Part shown: positions 42,852 to 52,451 of the stretch, one piece after another
Layout of the letters: the number at the start of each line of letters is the position of its first letter
How positions within the stretch are numbered: the first letter of the stretch is position 1
Assembly (NCBI RefSeq): GCF_001541095.1
Contig: NZ_LMXH01000001.1
Location: forward strand, 241,155-305,154
DNA from: Paenibacillus sp. FJAT-26967
GTDB taxonomy: Bacteria; Bacillota; Bacilli; Paenibacillales; NBRC-103111
Reading direction: 5' to 3'
Length of the DNA: 64,000 nucleotides
Position numbers and translations under genes: made by a program
The notes under the pieces: generated by a model
The model's database searches: none
Seen by the model: only the letters and a program-made list of their open reading frames with translations
Told to the model about the DNA's origin: nothing

Positions 42852-45023
42852 TCAGATCTGCTGATTTTTGCCGGTGGAAGCAAACTTCATGGGTGAATGA
42901 AGCTGAAGAGAATGAACCGGCAGCGGCCGGCTGAAGAAGTAACCTTGTCCTTCGTTGCACTTTTCTTCGATCAGATACTCCCACTGGACTTCATTCTCGA
43001 TGCCTTCCGCGACGACGTTCATGTTCAGGCTGTGGGCCAGCGAGATGATAGCGGAGGCGATCCGTTTGCCGTTCAGGTCGCGGTTGATATCGTCAATGAA
43101 GCTGCGGTCGATTTTGACCTTATCGAACGGGTACTGCCGCAGATAGCTTAAGGAGGTATACCCCGTACCGAAATCATCAATGGAAATAAAAACACCCGCC
43201 TGCTTCAGCTTCAATAAGCTTTCATTGATTAATTCCACATCATCGAGCAGGATACTCTCGGTAATTTCAAGCTCCAGCCATTTGGGAGCCAGATTCGTCG
43301 TACCGAGGATTTCAATGACGGAATCGACGAAATTCTCATGCTGCAGCTGTTTGGTTGAAATGTTCACGGCTACCTTAAAAGGCGGCACATCCGAATCCTG
43401 CCAAGCCTTGGCCTGCTGGCAGGCGGTGTGCAGAACCCAGGAGCCGATGGTAATGATCTGCCCGCTTTCTTCCGCAACAGGGATAAAGTCACTTGGCGGA
43501 ACAAGTCCGAGTTCGGGGTGTTTCCAGCGGATGAGCGCTTCCATGGCTGTAATCTGCTCTGTTTTCAAATCAATGATAGGCTGATAAAAAAGTTCCAGTT
43601 CATTCTTTTCAATCGCGAATTTGAGATCGCGCTCAATTGTAAGTTTGTAGGAAGCGTTCTGGTCCATTTCTTCGGAATAAATCGTATACCTCGTTTTACG
43701 GAACTTTTTGGTGTAATACATAGCGGTATCGGCATTGCGGATCAGTTCATGAACGGTGTTCTCCCGTCCTTTGCCGAAAGCGATCCCAATGCTCGCTGTA
43801 ACGGTTACCGAATGACCTTCTACCTGAAAGGGCTCTGCCAGCAGGTCGATAATTGCTTCGGCAGTCTGCTGGGCTTCTTCTCTGGATGTTTCGGGTAAAA
43901 GGATGGTGAATTCATCGCCGGCCAGGCGGCTGAACGTATCTGTCGGTTTTAGCACTTGCGAGAGCCGTACCGCCACCATTTTGAGAAACTCATCCCCCAA
44001 ATGATGACCTAACGAATCGTTAATGAGCTTGAAACGGTCCAGATCGAGGAACAAGACGGCAAATTGTTTGCGGTCTTCTTCGGAATAGTTCATTAACTGC
44101 CCCAGCCGGTCCTCGAACAGCTTCCGGTTCGGCAGGCCCGTAAGCGGATCATAGAAAGCGAATTGTTCCATCTGCTGATCATACAGAATCCGCTGGGTAA
44201 TATCTCTGGCCAGTCCGTATGTACCCGTGATTACACCGCCTACTTTCATAGGAAAGTGGGTGGCGTTCAAGTGAATAGGCGTACCGTCCTTCTTGGTGAT
44301 CACGAGATCCCCGCTGCTCGGTATGCCGTTCTTGGCATCTTCGAAATGCTTGATCGCTTCGGGCAGATCCTCGGGGTGGATGAGGGGAGCAAACGACATG
44401 TTCAGCAATTCTTCCGTCGTGTAACCGGTGATTACTTCACTTGCGGGATTCGCACTGAGAAAATTCCCTTCGTCATCGAAGGAGAAGATGGCATCCGGGC
44501 TGTTATAGAAGAGAGATTTGTACTGCTCGTTGCTCTCCAGGAGCTTCTGCTGCGTCAGCACCCGCTCGGTTATATCGATCACGCTCCCGAATAAGACGGT
44601 TCTTCCTTCTATTTCCGCGGCCGAGGCGTGAATTTCGGTATAGATCAAACTGCCGTCCTTGTGGAACTTCCGCAGTACATACTGCCCGTCAGCCGGTTCG
44701 CCTGCTCTCCGGCTCTTTATTCTTTGCTGGATCATCTCAAAATCATCCGGATGAATGATCTGCTCCAGCGATACACTTCCGTCGGTCAATTCCGGTGCCG
44801 TATATCCGAGTAATTTGGAATAATAATTGTTTACATAGGTGTAGTGTTCCCCTTGCAGAATATAAATTCCGATTGGAGCATTATTAAAAAGAGTCTGGAA
44901 CAAGGTTTGATAAAAGGGAAGCAGCGATTGATTGTTATCGGTCATTATGGACATTTGATTTAAAAAATAGCGTAAAGAATCAGAATCGGTGTCAGGTGTA
45001 CTCGTCTTCTCTGTGGTTCCCAT
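42852..45023 (-). CDS. PAS-PAS-GGDEF-EAL cyclic-di-GMP protein
   Basis: A 723-residue soluble signalling protein. Two PAS domains (about 45-155 and 165-280; NAPIGIYILQGEHYTYVNN, NSPDAIFSFDDEGNFLSANP) are followed by a GGDEF domain (about 290-450) with LAGDEFTILL at the active loop and an EAL domain (about 465-710) with MEALIRWKHPE, LEITESILLDD and IDDFGTGYTSLSYL. In the first loop Ala replaces the first Gly of GGDEF, which is usually tolerated. The EAL residues look complete, so both synthesis and hydrolysis of c-di-GMP are possible. GGGAG precedes the ATG. It is not linked in operon to neighbours. Confidence 0.9.
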   Translation of the reverse strand: MGTTEKTSTPDTDSDSLRYFLNQMSIMTDNNQSLLPFYQTLFQTLFNNAPIGIYILQGEHYTYVNNYYSKLLGYTAPELTDGSVSLEQIIHPDDFEMIQQRIKSRRAGEPADGQYVLRKFHKDGSLIYTEIHASAAEIEGRTVLFGSVIDITERVLTQQKLLESNEQYKSLFYNSPDAIFSFDDEGNFLSANPASEVITGYTTEELLNMSFAPLIHPEDLPEAIKHFEDAKNGIPSSGDLVITKKDGTPIHLNATHFPMKVGGVITGTYGLARDITQRILYDQQMEQFAFYDPLTGLPNRKLFEDRLGQLMNYSEEDRKQFAVLFLDLDRFKLINDSLGHHLGDEFLKMVAVRLSQVLKPTDTFSRLAGDEFTILLPETSREEAQQTAEAIIDLLAEPFQVEGHSVTVTASIGIAFGKGRENTVHELIRNADTAMYYTKKFRKTRYTIYSEEMDQNASYKLTIERDLKFAIEKNELELFYQPIIDLKTEQITAMEALIRWKHPELGLVPPSDFIPVAEESGQIITIGSWVLHTACQQAKAWQDSDVPPFKVAVNISTKQLQHENFVDSVIEILGTTNLAPKWLELEITESILLDDVELINESLLKLKQAGVFISIDDFGTGYTSLSYLRQYPFDKVKIDRSFIDDINRDLNGKRIASAIISLAHSLNMNVVAEGIENEVQWEYLIEEKCNEGQGYFFSRPLPVHSLQLHSPMKFASTGKNQQI

Positions 45024-45286
45024 TCAAAACAACTCCCAGATAGAGATGGTAAAGAGAATATTAAATCCTTATTTTCTTTTTATCGGATATTTCTGCGGAA
45101 ATAATGACTGTTTATAGGTCTAAAGTCGTAAAAATCTTTAAAATATTAATTTTTCATAAAAAATCATAGTCGTGGGAACCGGTAAGTAAGGGAGTGTGAT
45201 TCTTTTTACGAATAATTTACAAATAGGTGCCTGTCCTAGTTTGGCTGGAGCATGAAAGGGATAGGCTGCAATAGGAGGTAAATAGA

Positions 45287-45331
45287 ATAGCAGCGGTCAC
45301 TTGTGATCTGGGCACAAGTGACCGCTGCTAT
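45287..45331. repeat. Perfect 19-bp inverted repeat with 7-base loop
   Basis: Arms 45287-45305 and 45313-45331 are exact reverse complements, centred on ATCTGGG. It lies about 85 bases beyond the stop of the kinase gene, in the 393-base gap to the GGDEF gene. No T tract follows on either strand, so it is not a classical terminator. No other feature was found in this gap, which is AT-rich near the GGDEF start. Confidence 0.9.
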
Positions 45332-45416
45332 GTAATGATATTCGGAAACGAGCGTTCCTATGTCTGTAAACGAAGGCCGCATAAGCATAGGTGCTGAGAA
45401 GGTGCTGTCCTTCGGC

Positions 45417-47237
45417 TTACTTTCCGCCCGGCAGCCGGATGCTGACCGCCGTACCTTCTCCGTCGGTGCTGTCCACCGTCAGACCATAAGCTTCGCCGAA
45501 GTAGAAGTGGATGCGGTCGTGTACGTTTTTGATCCCGATGTGCCGCTGATCCAGCGTGTCCGAAGGCAGCTTCAGCCGCTCGCGCAGCTTCTCCAGCTCT
45601 TCGGCACTCATGCCCGCCCCGTCATCCCGGACGGTGATGACCAGTTCTTGACCGGAGAGCGTGGCGCCGATCTCGAGCAGCCCCGGACCGGATTTGCGTT
45701 CCAGTCCGTGGACGATGGCATTCTCGACCAGCGGTTGGAGCGAGAAATGCATCACTTCCGCGGATTCGCTTCCCGGGTCGAGATTTTCGACGTACCGGAT
45801 TTTGTCGCCGAAGCGCATCTGCTGAACCCGGACATAGAGGCGGATGTGATCCAGCTCCTCCCGCAGAGTAACGGTTTCTTTGCCGGTCTGGATATGAATG
45901 CGGAACAGCTTGCCGAGGATGCCTACCATTTCCGAGATGTCCCGCTGACCGTTGATAACGGCTTTCATCTGAATCGTTTCCAGGGCGTTGGCGAGAAAAT
46001 GGGGATTGATCTGGCTTTTCAGCGCTCCGTATTGGGCGATTTTTTGCTGGGCTTTCGCCATGGAAGAACGTTCGATATAATTTTGGAGTTCCTCCACCAT
46101 TTTATGAATTCCCTGATAAAGCACCCCGAATTCATCCTGCCGCCTGCTGCTCAGATTCACATCGAAGCGGCCCATGCCGACGAGCTTAACCTGGCGGGTA
46201 AGCTTGATGATCGGCTTCGTGACGCGGTTGTACAGCAGGATCATGAACAGTACGGCAGTTCCGAGCGAAGCGAGAGCCAGCCCCAGAATGAGGTTGCCGA
46301 GCAAACCGGCCGGCTTTGTCATTTCTTTCTCCTCGATGGATTGAATGACCTTCCAGTCCGAATAAGGCGACGTGAGGAAATGAATGTACGATTTTTTGCC
46401 CGAAATAGGCGCGTAAAAGCTGCCCGTGCGTTCTTTCAGAACGGTTTCGATTATTCCGGTGTCCAGCTTGTAGACGCTGCTTGGGTCCATCTGGTTGTTG
46501 GCGGAGGAATAAACGATTCCCCCGTCGCTGTCGATGATGACAAAGTTGCGCATGCTCGTCTCCGAAAGTTTCAAAATCTCCCGCAGCGAATCCAGGCGGA
46601 TGTCCACCAGCATGACGCCGAGCTGCTGCTTGCTTCCGACCTTGTTAATAACCCGGGCGATGGAGATGACGGGCTCGTGCACGTTCGTCCGGTTAAACGG
46701 GGGATGGGTGCCGAACAGCACGACCCCGCCGTTATGCTGGAGGGTCTGGATGTACCACGGCTCTTTCGTAAAATCACCGGAGGTATAATCGGCCCGGTTA
46801 AAATCGGCGGAGTAGAAGGCGCGGTCTCCCGCATAAATGCGGATGCTGTCCACGTTCTTGATCGTCATTTCGATTGAGCTGATAAACGTTTCGATTACGC
46901 TCCGGTACTGGAATTTCATATCTTGGCTGTTTTCTTCCTGATGGTAGGTGTAGTTTTCCAGGGCGTTCTGAAGCTGGGCGTCGAGTTGGGCGTTGAGCGT
47001 CCCTTTCTCGATACTCTGCAAATACTGGTCGATATTAAAGGAAAGGTTGTTCAGGATCAGGTTGGAGCTCGTCTGATACTCCGTCTTCACGGCTTTGAAG
47101 GAGAACATATATATGATTCCCGACATGATCAGAAGCGGCAGGGTAACGGTCAAGATCATGAGCAGGAAAATCTGGTGATTCACATGCCTCATACGGGTAA
47201 ACTTCACGTTCGGTTTTCTTAACTTCACGGCACTCAC
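45417..47237 (-). CDS. YesM-type sensor histidine kinase
   Basis: A 606-residue two-helix sensor kinase: basic N-terminus, TM1 (about 24-46), a large extracytoplasmic dCache-like domain (50-305; SIRIYAGDRAFY, VVIDSDGGIVYSS), TM2 (about 312-335), HAMP (VTKPIIKLTRQVKLVG), His_kinase domain with QINPHFLANALETI (His413) and an HATPase with QPLVENAIVHGLE, DDGAGM and IGIKNVHDRI. These kinases pair with AraC-type regulators and control sugar uptake. The GTG start overlaps the regulator stop (GTGA). The adjacent ABC/nan genes are the probable target. Confidence 0.9.
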   Translation of the reverse strand: MSAVKLRKPNVKFTRMRHVNHQIFLLMILTVTLPLLIMSGIIYMFSFKAVKTEYQTSSNLILNNLSFNIDQYLQSIEKGTLNAQLDAQLQNALENYTYHQEENSQDMKFQYRSVIETFISSIEMTIKNVDSIRIYAGDRAFYSADFNRADYTSGDFTKEPWYIQTLQHNGGVVLFGTHPPFNRTNVHEPVISIARVINKVGSKQQLGVMLVDIRLDSLREILKLSETSMRNFVIIDSDGGIVYSSANNQMDPSSVYKLDTGIIETVLKERTGSFYAPISGKKSYIHFLTSPYSDWKVIQSIEEKEMTKPAGLLGNLILGLALASLGTAVLFMILLYNRVTKPIIKLTRQVKLVGMGRFDVNLSSRRQDEFGVLYQGIHKMVEELQNYIERSSMAKAQQKIAQYGALKSQINPHFLANALETIQMKAVINGQRDISEMVGILGKLFRIHIQTGKETVTLREELDHIRLYVRVQQMRFGDKIRYVENLDPGSESAEVMHFSLQPLVENAIVHGLERKSGPGLLEIGATLSGQELVITVRDDGAGMSAEELEKLRERLKLPSDTLDQRHIGIKNVHDRIHFYFGEAYGLTVDSTDGEGTAVSIRLPGGK

Positions 47238-48889
47238 AACCCTATTTGTTTTCGGTAATCGGTCGGTGTCAGACGGGTAATCTTCTTGAAGGTTTTAACG
47301 AAATGTTTGTAGCTCTTATACCCGCACAGATGGCAGACCTCCGTCACCAGATACTCGGGCTTTTGCAGGCAGTCCATCGCATGGGAAATACGGATTTCGG
47401 ATACGAACGTCATATAATTTTTGTTTAATTTGAGCTTGAACAGCCGGCTGAGATAGGAAGGATTGTAGAAAAATTGGTCCGCCACCATCTGCAAAGTCAC
47501 ATCTTGATCGAGATGCTGCCGGATATAAGTTTCGATCTGTTTGAAAATAATCCCGTTGCCGGGACCGTTCGTCTGCGATGACTCTTGGTAGACGCTGCTT
47601 AGGTGCAGCATCCACCCGCTCATCCAGTCCAGAAGTCCCTCCAGCGTCCGGAAATCGTCCACGCAGCTCAACTTGAGGAGCTTGTCGCTATAGACGCCTT
47701 CGACAGGAATATCGTGTTTGTGGGCGAAGCGCAGCGTGACGGACACGATATCCTGCAGAAAGCCGAGCAGGCTGCCGTAAGCGGCTCCCGGCGTGTCCAG
47801 CAGTTTCTCCCGGGCAAGCCTCGCCAAAAGCTCCCTGATCGGCTCGGCGCCGCCGGTCTCAAGGCCGCGCTCGAGTTCGGCCTTGTCCGGGCCGCTGAGC
47901 CGGACGAGCGGGTCTGAGTCGCTATCCGCCGGAAGAGAGGCTAGCCTGCCTGCTTCCAAGAGCTGCCGCTCCGGCTGGAAAAAGCGCAAGTAAAGCGCTT
48001 TCTCCGCCTGCCGGAGGGAAGAGCCCGCTGCGGCCGGGTCAGACGAGTGGCGGCCGAGCGCCGCGTAGAAAGTGGCCTGATCGGTGCCTGCCTGGCGGAA
48101 GAGTCCGCTTGCCCTTGAGACGTCCGGGCCGGAAATTCCGGCCCCGGTCAAGGACGGACTCGTACTCTCTTCCAGGAATGCAAGCGCATACATTTTGGCG
48201 TGATCAAAATACGTCAGGACCTGGATCCGATCGGCATCGTCGTAGCAGCAGCGGATGAGCTCCGACGCCAGCTTCTCCGCCTGGTTTCTGAGACGTCCCC
48301 GTGCCAGGTAGCTCAGCGGCTGCTGCGTAAACCACGTGACGACAAAGGGCAGGTATGTATACGATGCGCCGTCCAGTCCGTACGAGGATAGCGGGACCTC
48401 TCCGGGAACGGATTCCTCCAGGAGAAGCTTCACAAGCTGGCTGCGCTTCAGCTTTATCGTTTCCCGGGCCTGCGTTTCGAGCAGATTTAGCTGGACGCGC
48501 GCCGCTTTTCTCTGCTTCAGTGTGTCCAGGCATTCCGTCAAGATCGACAGGCTTTCGTCGTACTCCAAGGGTTTGAGAAGGAACGCGTGAACACTCCCGA
48601 GCCGTATGGCCTTCTGGGCGTAGGCGAAATCGTTATATCCCGTTAAAATTATAAAAACGGTATCCGGGAGCTCGGAGCGCAGTTCTTCGATCATTTGAAG
48701 GCCGTCCATTTCCGGCATGCGGATGTCCGTAATGACGATGTCGGGCCGTTCGCCAAGCGCTATGTGGAACCCTTGTTTGCCGTTTTCCGCTTCCAATATG
48801 GTTTCGACTCCAAGTTCCTGCCAGGCAAAATAATGTTTGAGCCCCGCGCGAATGAGAGGCTCGTCTTCGACAATCATCAATTTGTACAT
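47234..48889 (-). CDS. YesN-type response regulator (receiver + AraC HTH)
   Basis: A 551-residue regulator: receiver domain (1-125; MIVEDEPLIRAGLKHYF, phospho-acceptor Asp55 in VITDIRMPEMDG, Lys in LLKPLEYD), a long divergent middle region (130-440), and a C-terminal AraC double helix-turn-helix (about 450-548; VTLQMVADQFFYNPSYLSRLF, YLVTEVCHLCGYKSYKHFVK). It forms an operon with the downstream kinase and is divergent from the solute-binding-protein operon, the usual arrangement when the regulator activates that operon. Confidence 0.9.
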   Translation of the reverse strand: MYKLMIVEDEPLIRAGLKHYFAWQELGVETILEAENGKQGFHIALGERPDIVITDIRMPEMDGLQMIEELRSELPDTVFIILTGYNDFAYAQKAIRLGSVHAFLLKPLEYDESLSILTECLDTLKQRKAARVQLNLLETQARETIKLKRSQLVKLLLEESVPGEVPLSSYGLDGASYTYLPFVVTWFTQQPLSYLARGRLRNQAEKLASELIRCCYDDADRIQVLTYFDHAKMYALAFLEESTSPSLTGAGISGPDVSRASGLFRQAGTDQATFYAALGRHSSDPAAAGSSLRQAEKALYLRFFQPERQLLEAGRLASLPADSDSDPLVRLSGPDKAELERGLETGGAEPIRELLARLAREKLLDTPGAAYGSLLGFLQDIVSVTLRFAHKHDIPVEGVYSDKLLKLSCVDDFRTLEGLLDWMSGWMLHLSSVYQESSQTNGPGNGIIFKQIETYIRQHLDQDVTLQMVADQFFYNPSYLSRLFKLKLNKNYMTFVSEIRISHAMDCLQKPEYLVTEVCHLCGYKSYKHFVKTFKKITRLTPTDYRKQIGL

Positions 48890-48980
48890 AGATGTCCTCC
48901 GGAAGTGTTGTCATGCTGATAGTTAGATGTAAAACTAGTATACTAAACACCGGACATAGAGGACAGGTTTAAATCCCAAC

Positions 48981-49019
48981 AGGTCAAAATACGCCCATGA
49001 AAGTAAAATCTAAGGGATT
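48981..49019 (+). promoter_or_regulatory. Shared upstream element, copy 1 (ABC/nan operon)
   Basis: AGGTCAAAA, 10 bases, AAAGTAAAA, two bases, TAAGGGATT. The same three blocks in the same order occur before the sialidase gene (54589-54628) with one extra base in the first gap. It is followed by a plausible promoter region and the solute-binding-protein start 79 bases on. Likely a binding site for the YesN-type regulator. Confidence 0.65.
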
Positions 49020-49058
49020 ATGCAGCGCCGCGATATGTTCTATGCTTAACACAGGAAA

Positions 49059-49072
49059 TGAAAGCGATTCAT
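49059..49072 (+). promoter_or_regulatory. cre-like site
   Basis: TGAAAGCGATTCAT resembles the CcpA cre consensus (TGNAANCGNWNNCW) with one mismatch near the end and one base missing relative to a fully symmetric site. Location between the shared element and the ribosome binding site suits carbon catabolite repression. Confidence 0.45.
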
Positions 49073-49097
49073 TTTCAACTATAGAGGGGGATAAGAA

Positions 49098-50465
49098 ATG
49101 AGAACTTGGAAAAAAGGACTCATGACCGCAGCGAGCATTGCCCTGATCGGGACACAACTGGCCGCTTGCGGCAGTGATCAGACTAAACAAAATGAAAGCG
49201 CTTCACCTAATCAGTCTTCATCCAAACCGGTAGAGATTACCTGGTGGAACTTCCCGAATTTCCAGCCGCTGGACGGTGAAGTGGGTAAGTACGAGAAGCA
49301 GATTATCGCTGCCTTTAATAAAAAGTATCCCGATATCAAAGTGAATCTGGAAATGATTACGTACGAAGGCGGACCGCAAAAGCTCAATGTGGCGATTGCT
49401 TCCAACACCGCTCCCGACGTGATTTATGACGCTCCGGGACGCATTATCGACTGGGGCAAGAAAAATTTGCTGGCTCCGCTAAACGATATGGTGTCCGAAG
49501 AAGTGAAGAAAGACATTTCACCGGCGCTCTGGAAGCAGTCGATGGTCGGGGATCAGATTTATATGTATCCGGTTAACACAGCTCCTTTCATGATGGCGGT
49601 CAACAAAAGCGTGTTCGATAAAATTGGCGCGACGGATCTGCTCCCGCTTGATCGTCCCGACCGTACGTGGACGGTGGCCGAATATGAGAAGGCGCTGCAA
49701 GCGGTTAAAGAAAAAGCGCCGGAAATTATTCCGTCGGGCTTCTACGCGAAAAGCACAGCGGGCGATCAGGGAACGCGCGCTTACATCGCCAACATGGGCG
49801 TATCCAGATTCTTGAGTGAGGACAACAGCAAAGCCGCGATCAACACCGACAATGCGGCCAAAGCTCTCGACTGGATCGTAAAAGGAAGCAAAGACAAGCT
49901 TGTCGTTCCGGGTGCGGTTTCCCTTGCGGCAGCCGACGTGAACGATCTGTTCCTGCAAGGCAAGCTTGCGTTTACGATCAACTACTCCGCCGTGCTGAAG
50001 GCTCAGAACGAGCCGAACAAGAAGGTGAAGTTCGATGACGTGCTGCTTCCGTTCCCGACACTCGACGGCTCTAAGCCCAAGTTGGAACCGTATCTCGGCG
50101 GAATGGCTATTTTCAACAACGGGGATAAAGCTAAGATTGAAGCTGGCAAAAAGCTGATCGATTTCATCGCGAACGATCCTGAGACGGCAAAGAAAAACCT
50201 TATCCAGACGGGCGGCTTGTCCGCACGTACATCGGTCACGGGGCTGTACGACAATTCGGAATACAAATACGCGGAGCTTGCCCGTGAATTTATTACCGAT
50301 CCGCCGACGATTGCGGACGGATATGCCGAAATCCGCACGTTCTGGTTCCCTGAACTGCAGAAAGCTTTGTCGGGTCAAGCCACGGCCAAAGAAGCGCTGG
50401 ACACTTTCGCCTCCAAAGCCAATGAGGCGATTACGAAAGCGAAGTCGCAGAGCAAGGCCAAGTAA
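49098..50465 (+). CDS. ABC transporter solute-binding lipoprotein (CUT1-type, probable sialic-acid/sugar)
   Basis: A 455-residue extracellular solute-binding protein family 1: lipoprotein signal with lipobox LAAC (Cys24), Ser/Asn-rich linker, and the core starting VEITWWNFPNFQP, with SNTAPDVIYDAPGRI and YLGGMAIFNNGDKAKIEAG. It captures a carbohydrate at the membrane and delivers it to the two permeases that follow. The neighbouring nan genes suggest sialic acid or an oligosaccharide bearing it. The ATP-binding subunit is not in the cluster; a shared MsmX-type ATPase is usual. GAGGGGG precedes the ATG. Confidence 0.88.
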   Translation: MRTWKKGLMTAASIALIGTQLAACGSDQTKQNESASPNQSSSKPVEITWWNFPNFQPLDGEVGKYEKQIIAAFNKKYPDIKVNLEMITYEGGPQKLNVAIASNTAPDVIYDAPGRIIDWGKKNLLAPLNDMVSEEVKKDISPALWKQSMVGDQIYMYPVNTAPFMMAVNKSVFDKIGATDLLPLDRPDRTWTVAEYEKALQAVKEKAPEIIPSGFYAKSTAGDQGTRAYIANMGVSRFLSEDNSKAAINTDNAAKALDWIVKGSKDKLVVPGAVSLAAADVNDLFLQGKLAFTINYSAVLKAQNEPNKKVKFDDVLLPFPTLDGSKPKLEPYLGGMAIFNNGDKAKIEAGKKLIDFIANDPETAKKNLIQTGGLSARTSVTGLYDNSEYKYAELAREFITDPPTIADGYAEIRTFWFPELQKALSGQATAKEALDTFASKANEAITKAKSQSKAK

Positions 50466-50479
50466 ACAAGCAAAGCGTG

Positions 50480-50510
50480 GGAGCGGGGTGCGAGTGTACT
50501 CCGCTCCTTT
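50480..50510 (+). terminator. Intra-operon hairpin after the solute-binding protein gene
   Basis: GGAGCGG (50480-50486) pairs with CCGCTCC (50501-50507), followed by only TTT. Such partial terminators after binding-protein genes typically raise their level above the permeases. Confidence 0.55.
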
Positions 50511-50541
50511 CACTAAACAACAGAGAAAGAAGGGATAGGGG

Positions 50542-51438
50542 ATGGAAGCAGCAGTTCGCAAATCCAGGAAAGCGGTGCGGCGCGATTGGCTGATGAGTTA
50601 CCTGTTTTTACTGCCGGCGCTCGGGTTTTTCCTGCTCTTTGTGGCGTACCCGATGTTCAAGGGAGTATATATCAGCTTCTTTGATTATTCGCTGAGGCAT
50701 TTCGAATTTACCGGACTGGATAATTACGCCTCTTTGCTCAAAAACGATACGTTTCTCAAATCGATGAGAAATACGCTTCTGCTGGTCGTCATCGCGGTTC
50801 CGATCGTGATCGTGTTTTCGATTTTCGTAGCGGTGAACATTTACAAAATGAAAGAATTCTCCCGCTCTTTCTTCCGGGGGGTCTTTTATCTGCCGGCCGT
50901 ATCTTCCGTCGTCAGCATCACCGTCGTCTGGGGCTGGATTTATCATCCGAACTACGGGATTTTGAACTACCTGACGGGTCTGGCCGGAGCAGAGCCTGTG
51001 TTCTGGCTGGGGGATACGCGTACCGCCCTGCTTGCGATTATTGCGGTGCTTATCACGACTTCGGTCGGGCAGCCGATTATTCTATACGTCGCGTCCCTAG
51101 GCAACATCCCGACTTCTTACATCGAAGCCGCTCAGATTGACCGGGCCACGCCTTGGCAGATTTTCCGCAAAATCATCTGGCCGATGCTGATGCCGACGAA
51201 TTTGTACATCATCGTCATTACGACGATCAATACGTTCCAGTGCTTCGCTCTCATTCAGCTGCTTACCGCAGGCGGTCCGGTTTACAGCACCTCTACCGTT
51301 ATGTACGGCGTCTATGAACAGGCGTTTGTGCTCGGTAATTTCGGAATCGCTTCGGCGATGGGCATTTTGCTGGCGATCGTGATCGGAATCATCTCGGTCA
51401 TCCAGTTCAAATTCTTCGGCAGCGATGTAGAGTACTAG
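50542..51438 (+). CDS. ABC sugar permease, first subunit (MalF-like)
   Basis: A 298-residue permease with about six membrane helices: basic N-terminus, FLLPALGFFLLFVAYPMFKG, then the EAA loop (YIEAAQIDRATPWQIFRKIIWPM) that contacts the ATPase. It pairs with the next gene to form the membrane channel. GATAGGGG precedes the ATG. Confidence 0.9.
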   Translation: MEAAVRKSRKAVRRDWLMSYLFLLPALGFFLLFVAYPMFKGVYISFFDYSLRHFEFTGLDNYASLLKNDTFLKSMRNTLLLVVIAVPIVIVFSIFVAVNIYKMKEFSRSFFRGVFYLPAVSSVVSITVVWGWIYHPNYGILNYLTGLAGAEPVFWLGDTRTALLAIIAVLITTSVGQPIILYVASLGNIPTSYIEAAQIDRATPWQIFRKIIWPMLMPTNLYIIVITTINTFQCFALIQLLTAGGPVYSTSTVMYGVYEQAFVLGNFGIASAMGILLAIVIGIISVIQFKFFGSDVEY

Positions 51439-51449
51439 GAGGGATACTT

Positions 51450-52331
51450 ATGAACGCTTTACTTGATAGGAGTCCGGGGACTGCTGGCGCGGTCCGCAAA
51501 AAAAGCCGGCTGAAGGAGATATCGCCCGTTAAAGTATTCTCCTTCATCTTGCTGCTGCTGGCTACTGTGCTTTTTATTTTCCCGTTCTATTGGATCATCA
51601 CCGGCGCGTTTAAAGTTCAGACCGTCGCGACCGCGATTCCGCCGGAGTGGTTTCCCCTGAAACCGACCCTGCAGAACTGGACGGATTTGTTCAAAAATCC
51701 GGTCTGGCGCTGGACGTTCAACAGCTTTCTGATCGCCTTTTGCGAAATGATCGCAGTCTGTATGGTTTCATCGCTGGCCGGATATGTGCTCGCGAAAAAA
51801 GTGTTTCCGGGCCGCAAAATGATTTTCACGCTGTTCGTGGCTGCAATGGCGCTGCCCAAGCAGGTGATTCTCGTTCCCTTGTTCACCATGCTGGCTGACT
51901 TCGGCTGGGTGAATACGTACTGGGGCCTGATCCTGCCTGCAATCGGCTGGCCGTTCGGCGTCTTCCTCATGAAGCAGTTTGCGCAAACGATTCCGGGCGA
52001 ATTGATGGAAGCGGCGAAAATGGACGGCTGCTCGGAGATCAGACTGTTCGCCACGATTATTTTACCGCTGCTTAAACCGGCGCTCGGCGCCTTGGCTATT
52101 TTTACGTTTATCGCTTCGTGGAACGATTATTTCAGCCAGCTCATCATGACACGCTCCACTTCGATGATGACTCTCCCGCTTGGAATCGCGACGATGCAGG
52201 GCGAGTATACGACGAACTACGGGGTGATGATGGCGGGAGCGGCTCTTGCGTCGGTACCGATGATCGCGATTTTTCTCCTGTTCCAAAAATCGTTTACCCA
52301 GGGAATTACGATGGGCGCCGTAAAAGGATAG
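51450..52331 (+). CDS. ABC sugar permease, second subunit (MalG-like)
   Basis: A 293-residue permease, six helices, with FPFYWIITGAFK near the N-terminus and the EAA loop (GELMEAAKMDGCSEIRLF, then TIILPLLKPALGALAIF). AGGAGGGATACTT lies before the ATG, and 11 bases separate it from the first permease. It forms a heterodimer with the MalF-like partner. Confidence 0.9.
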   Translation: MNALLDRSPGTAGAVRKKSRLKEISPVKVFSFILLLLATVLFIFPFYWIITGAFKVQTVATAIPPEWFPLKPTLQNWTDLFKNPVWRWTFNSFLIAFCEMIAVCMVSSLAGYVLAKKVFPGRKMIFTLFVAAMALPKQVILVPLFTMLADFGWVNTYWGLILPAIGWPFGVFLMKQFAQTIPGELMEAAKMDGCSEIRLFATIILPLLKPALGALAIFTFIASWNDYFSQLIMTRSTSMMTLPLGIATMQGEYTTNYGVMMAGAALASVPMIAIFLLFQKSFTQGITMGAVKG

Positions 52332-52451
52332 TCAGCGATCGCCGTTCTGAGTGGTTGGCGGGCAACAAATATCAAATAAAAAACATCTATTTGCGCATTT
52401 TAGGTGAAAATATCCATTATATTCGCTTGTATAAACGGAGGTTATCCACAA

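Noticed and set aside
45360..46877. 505-codon plus-strand ORF opposite the YesM kinase
   Set aside because: The minus strand encodes a complete kinase with all motifs; the long antisense frame follows from its GC-rich codon use and has no ribosome binding site.
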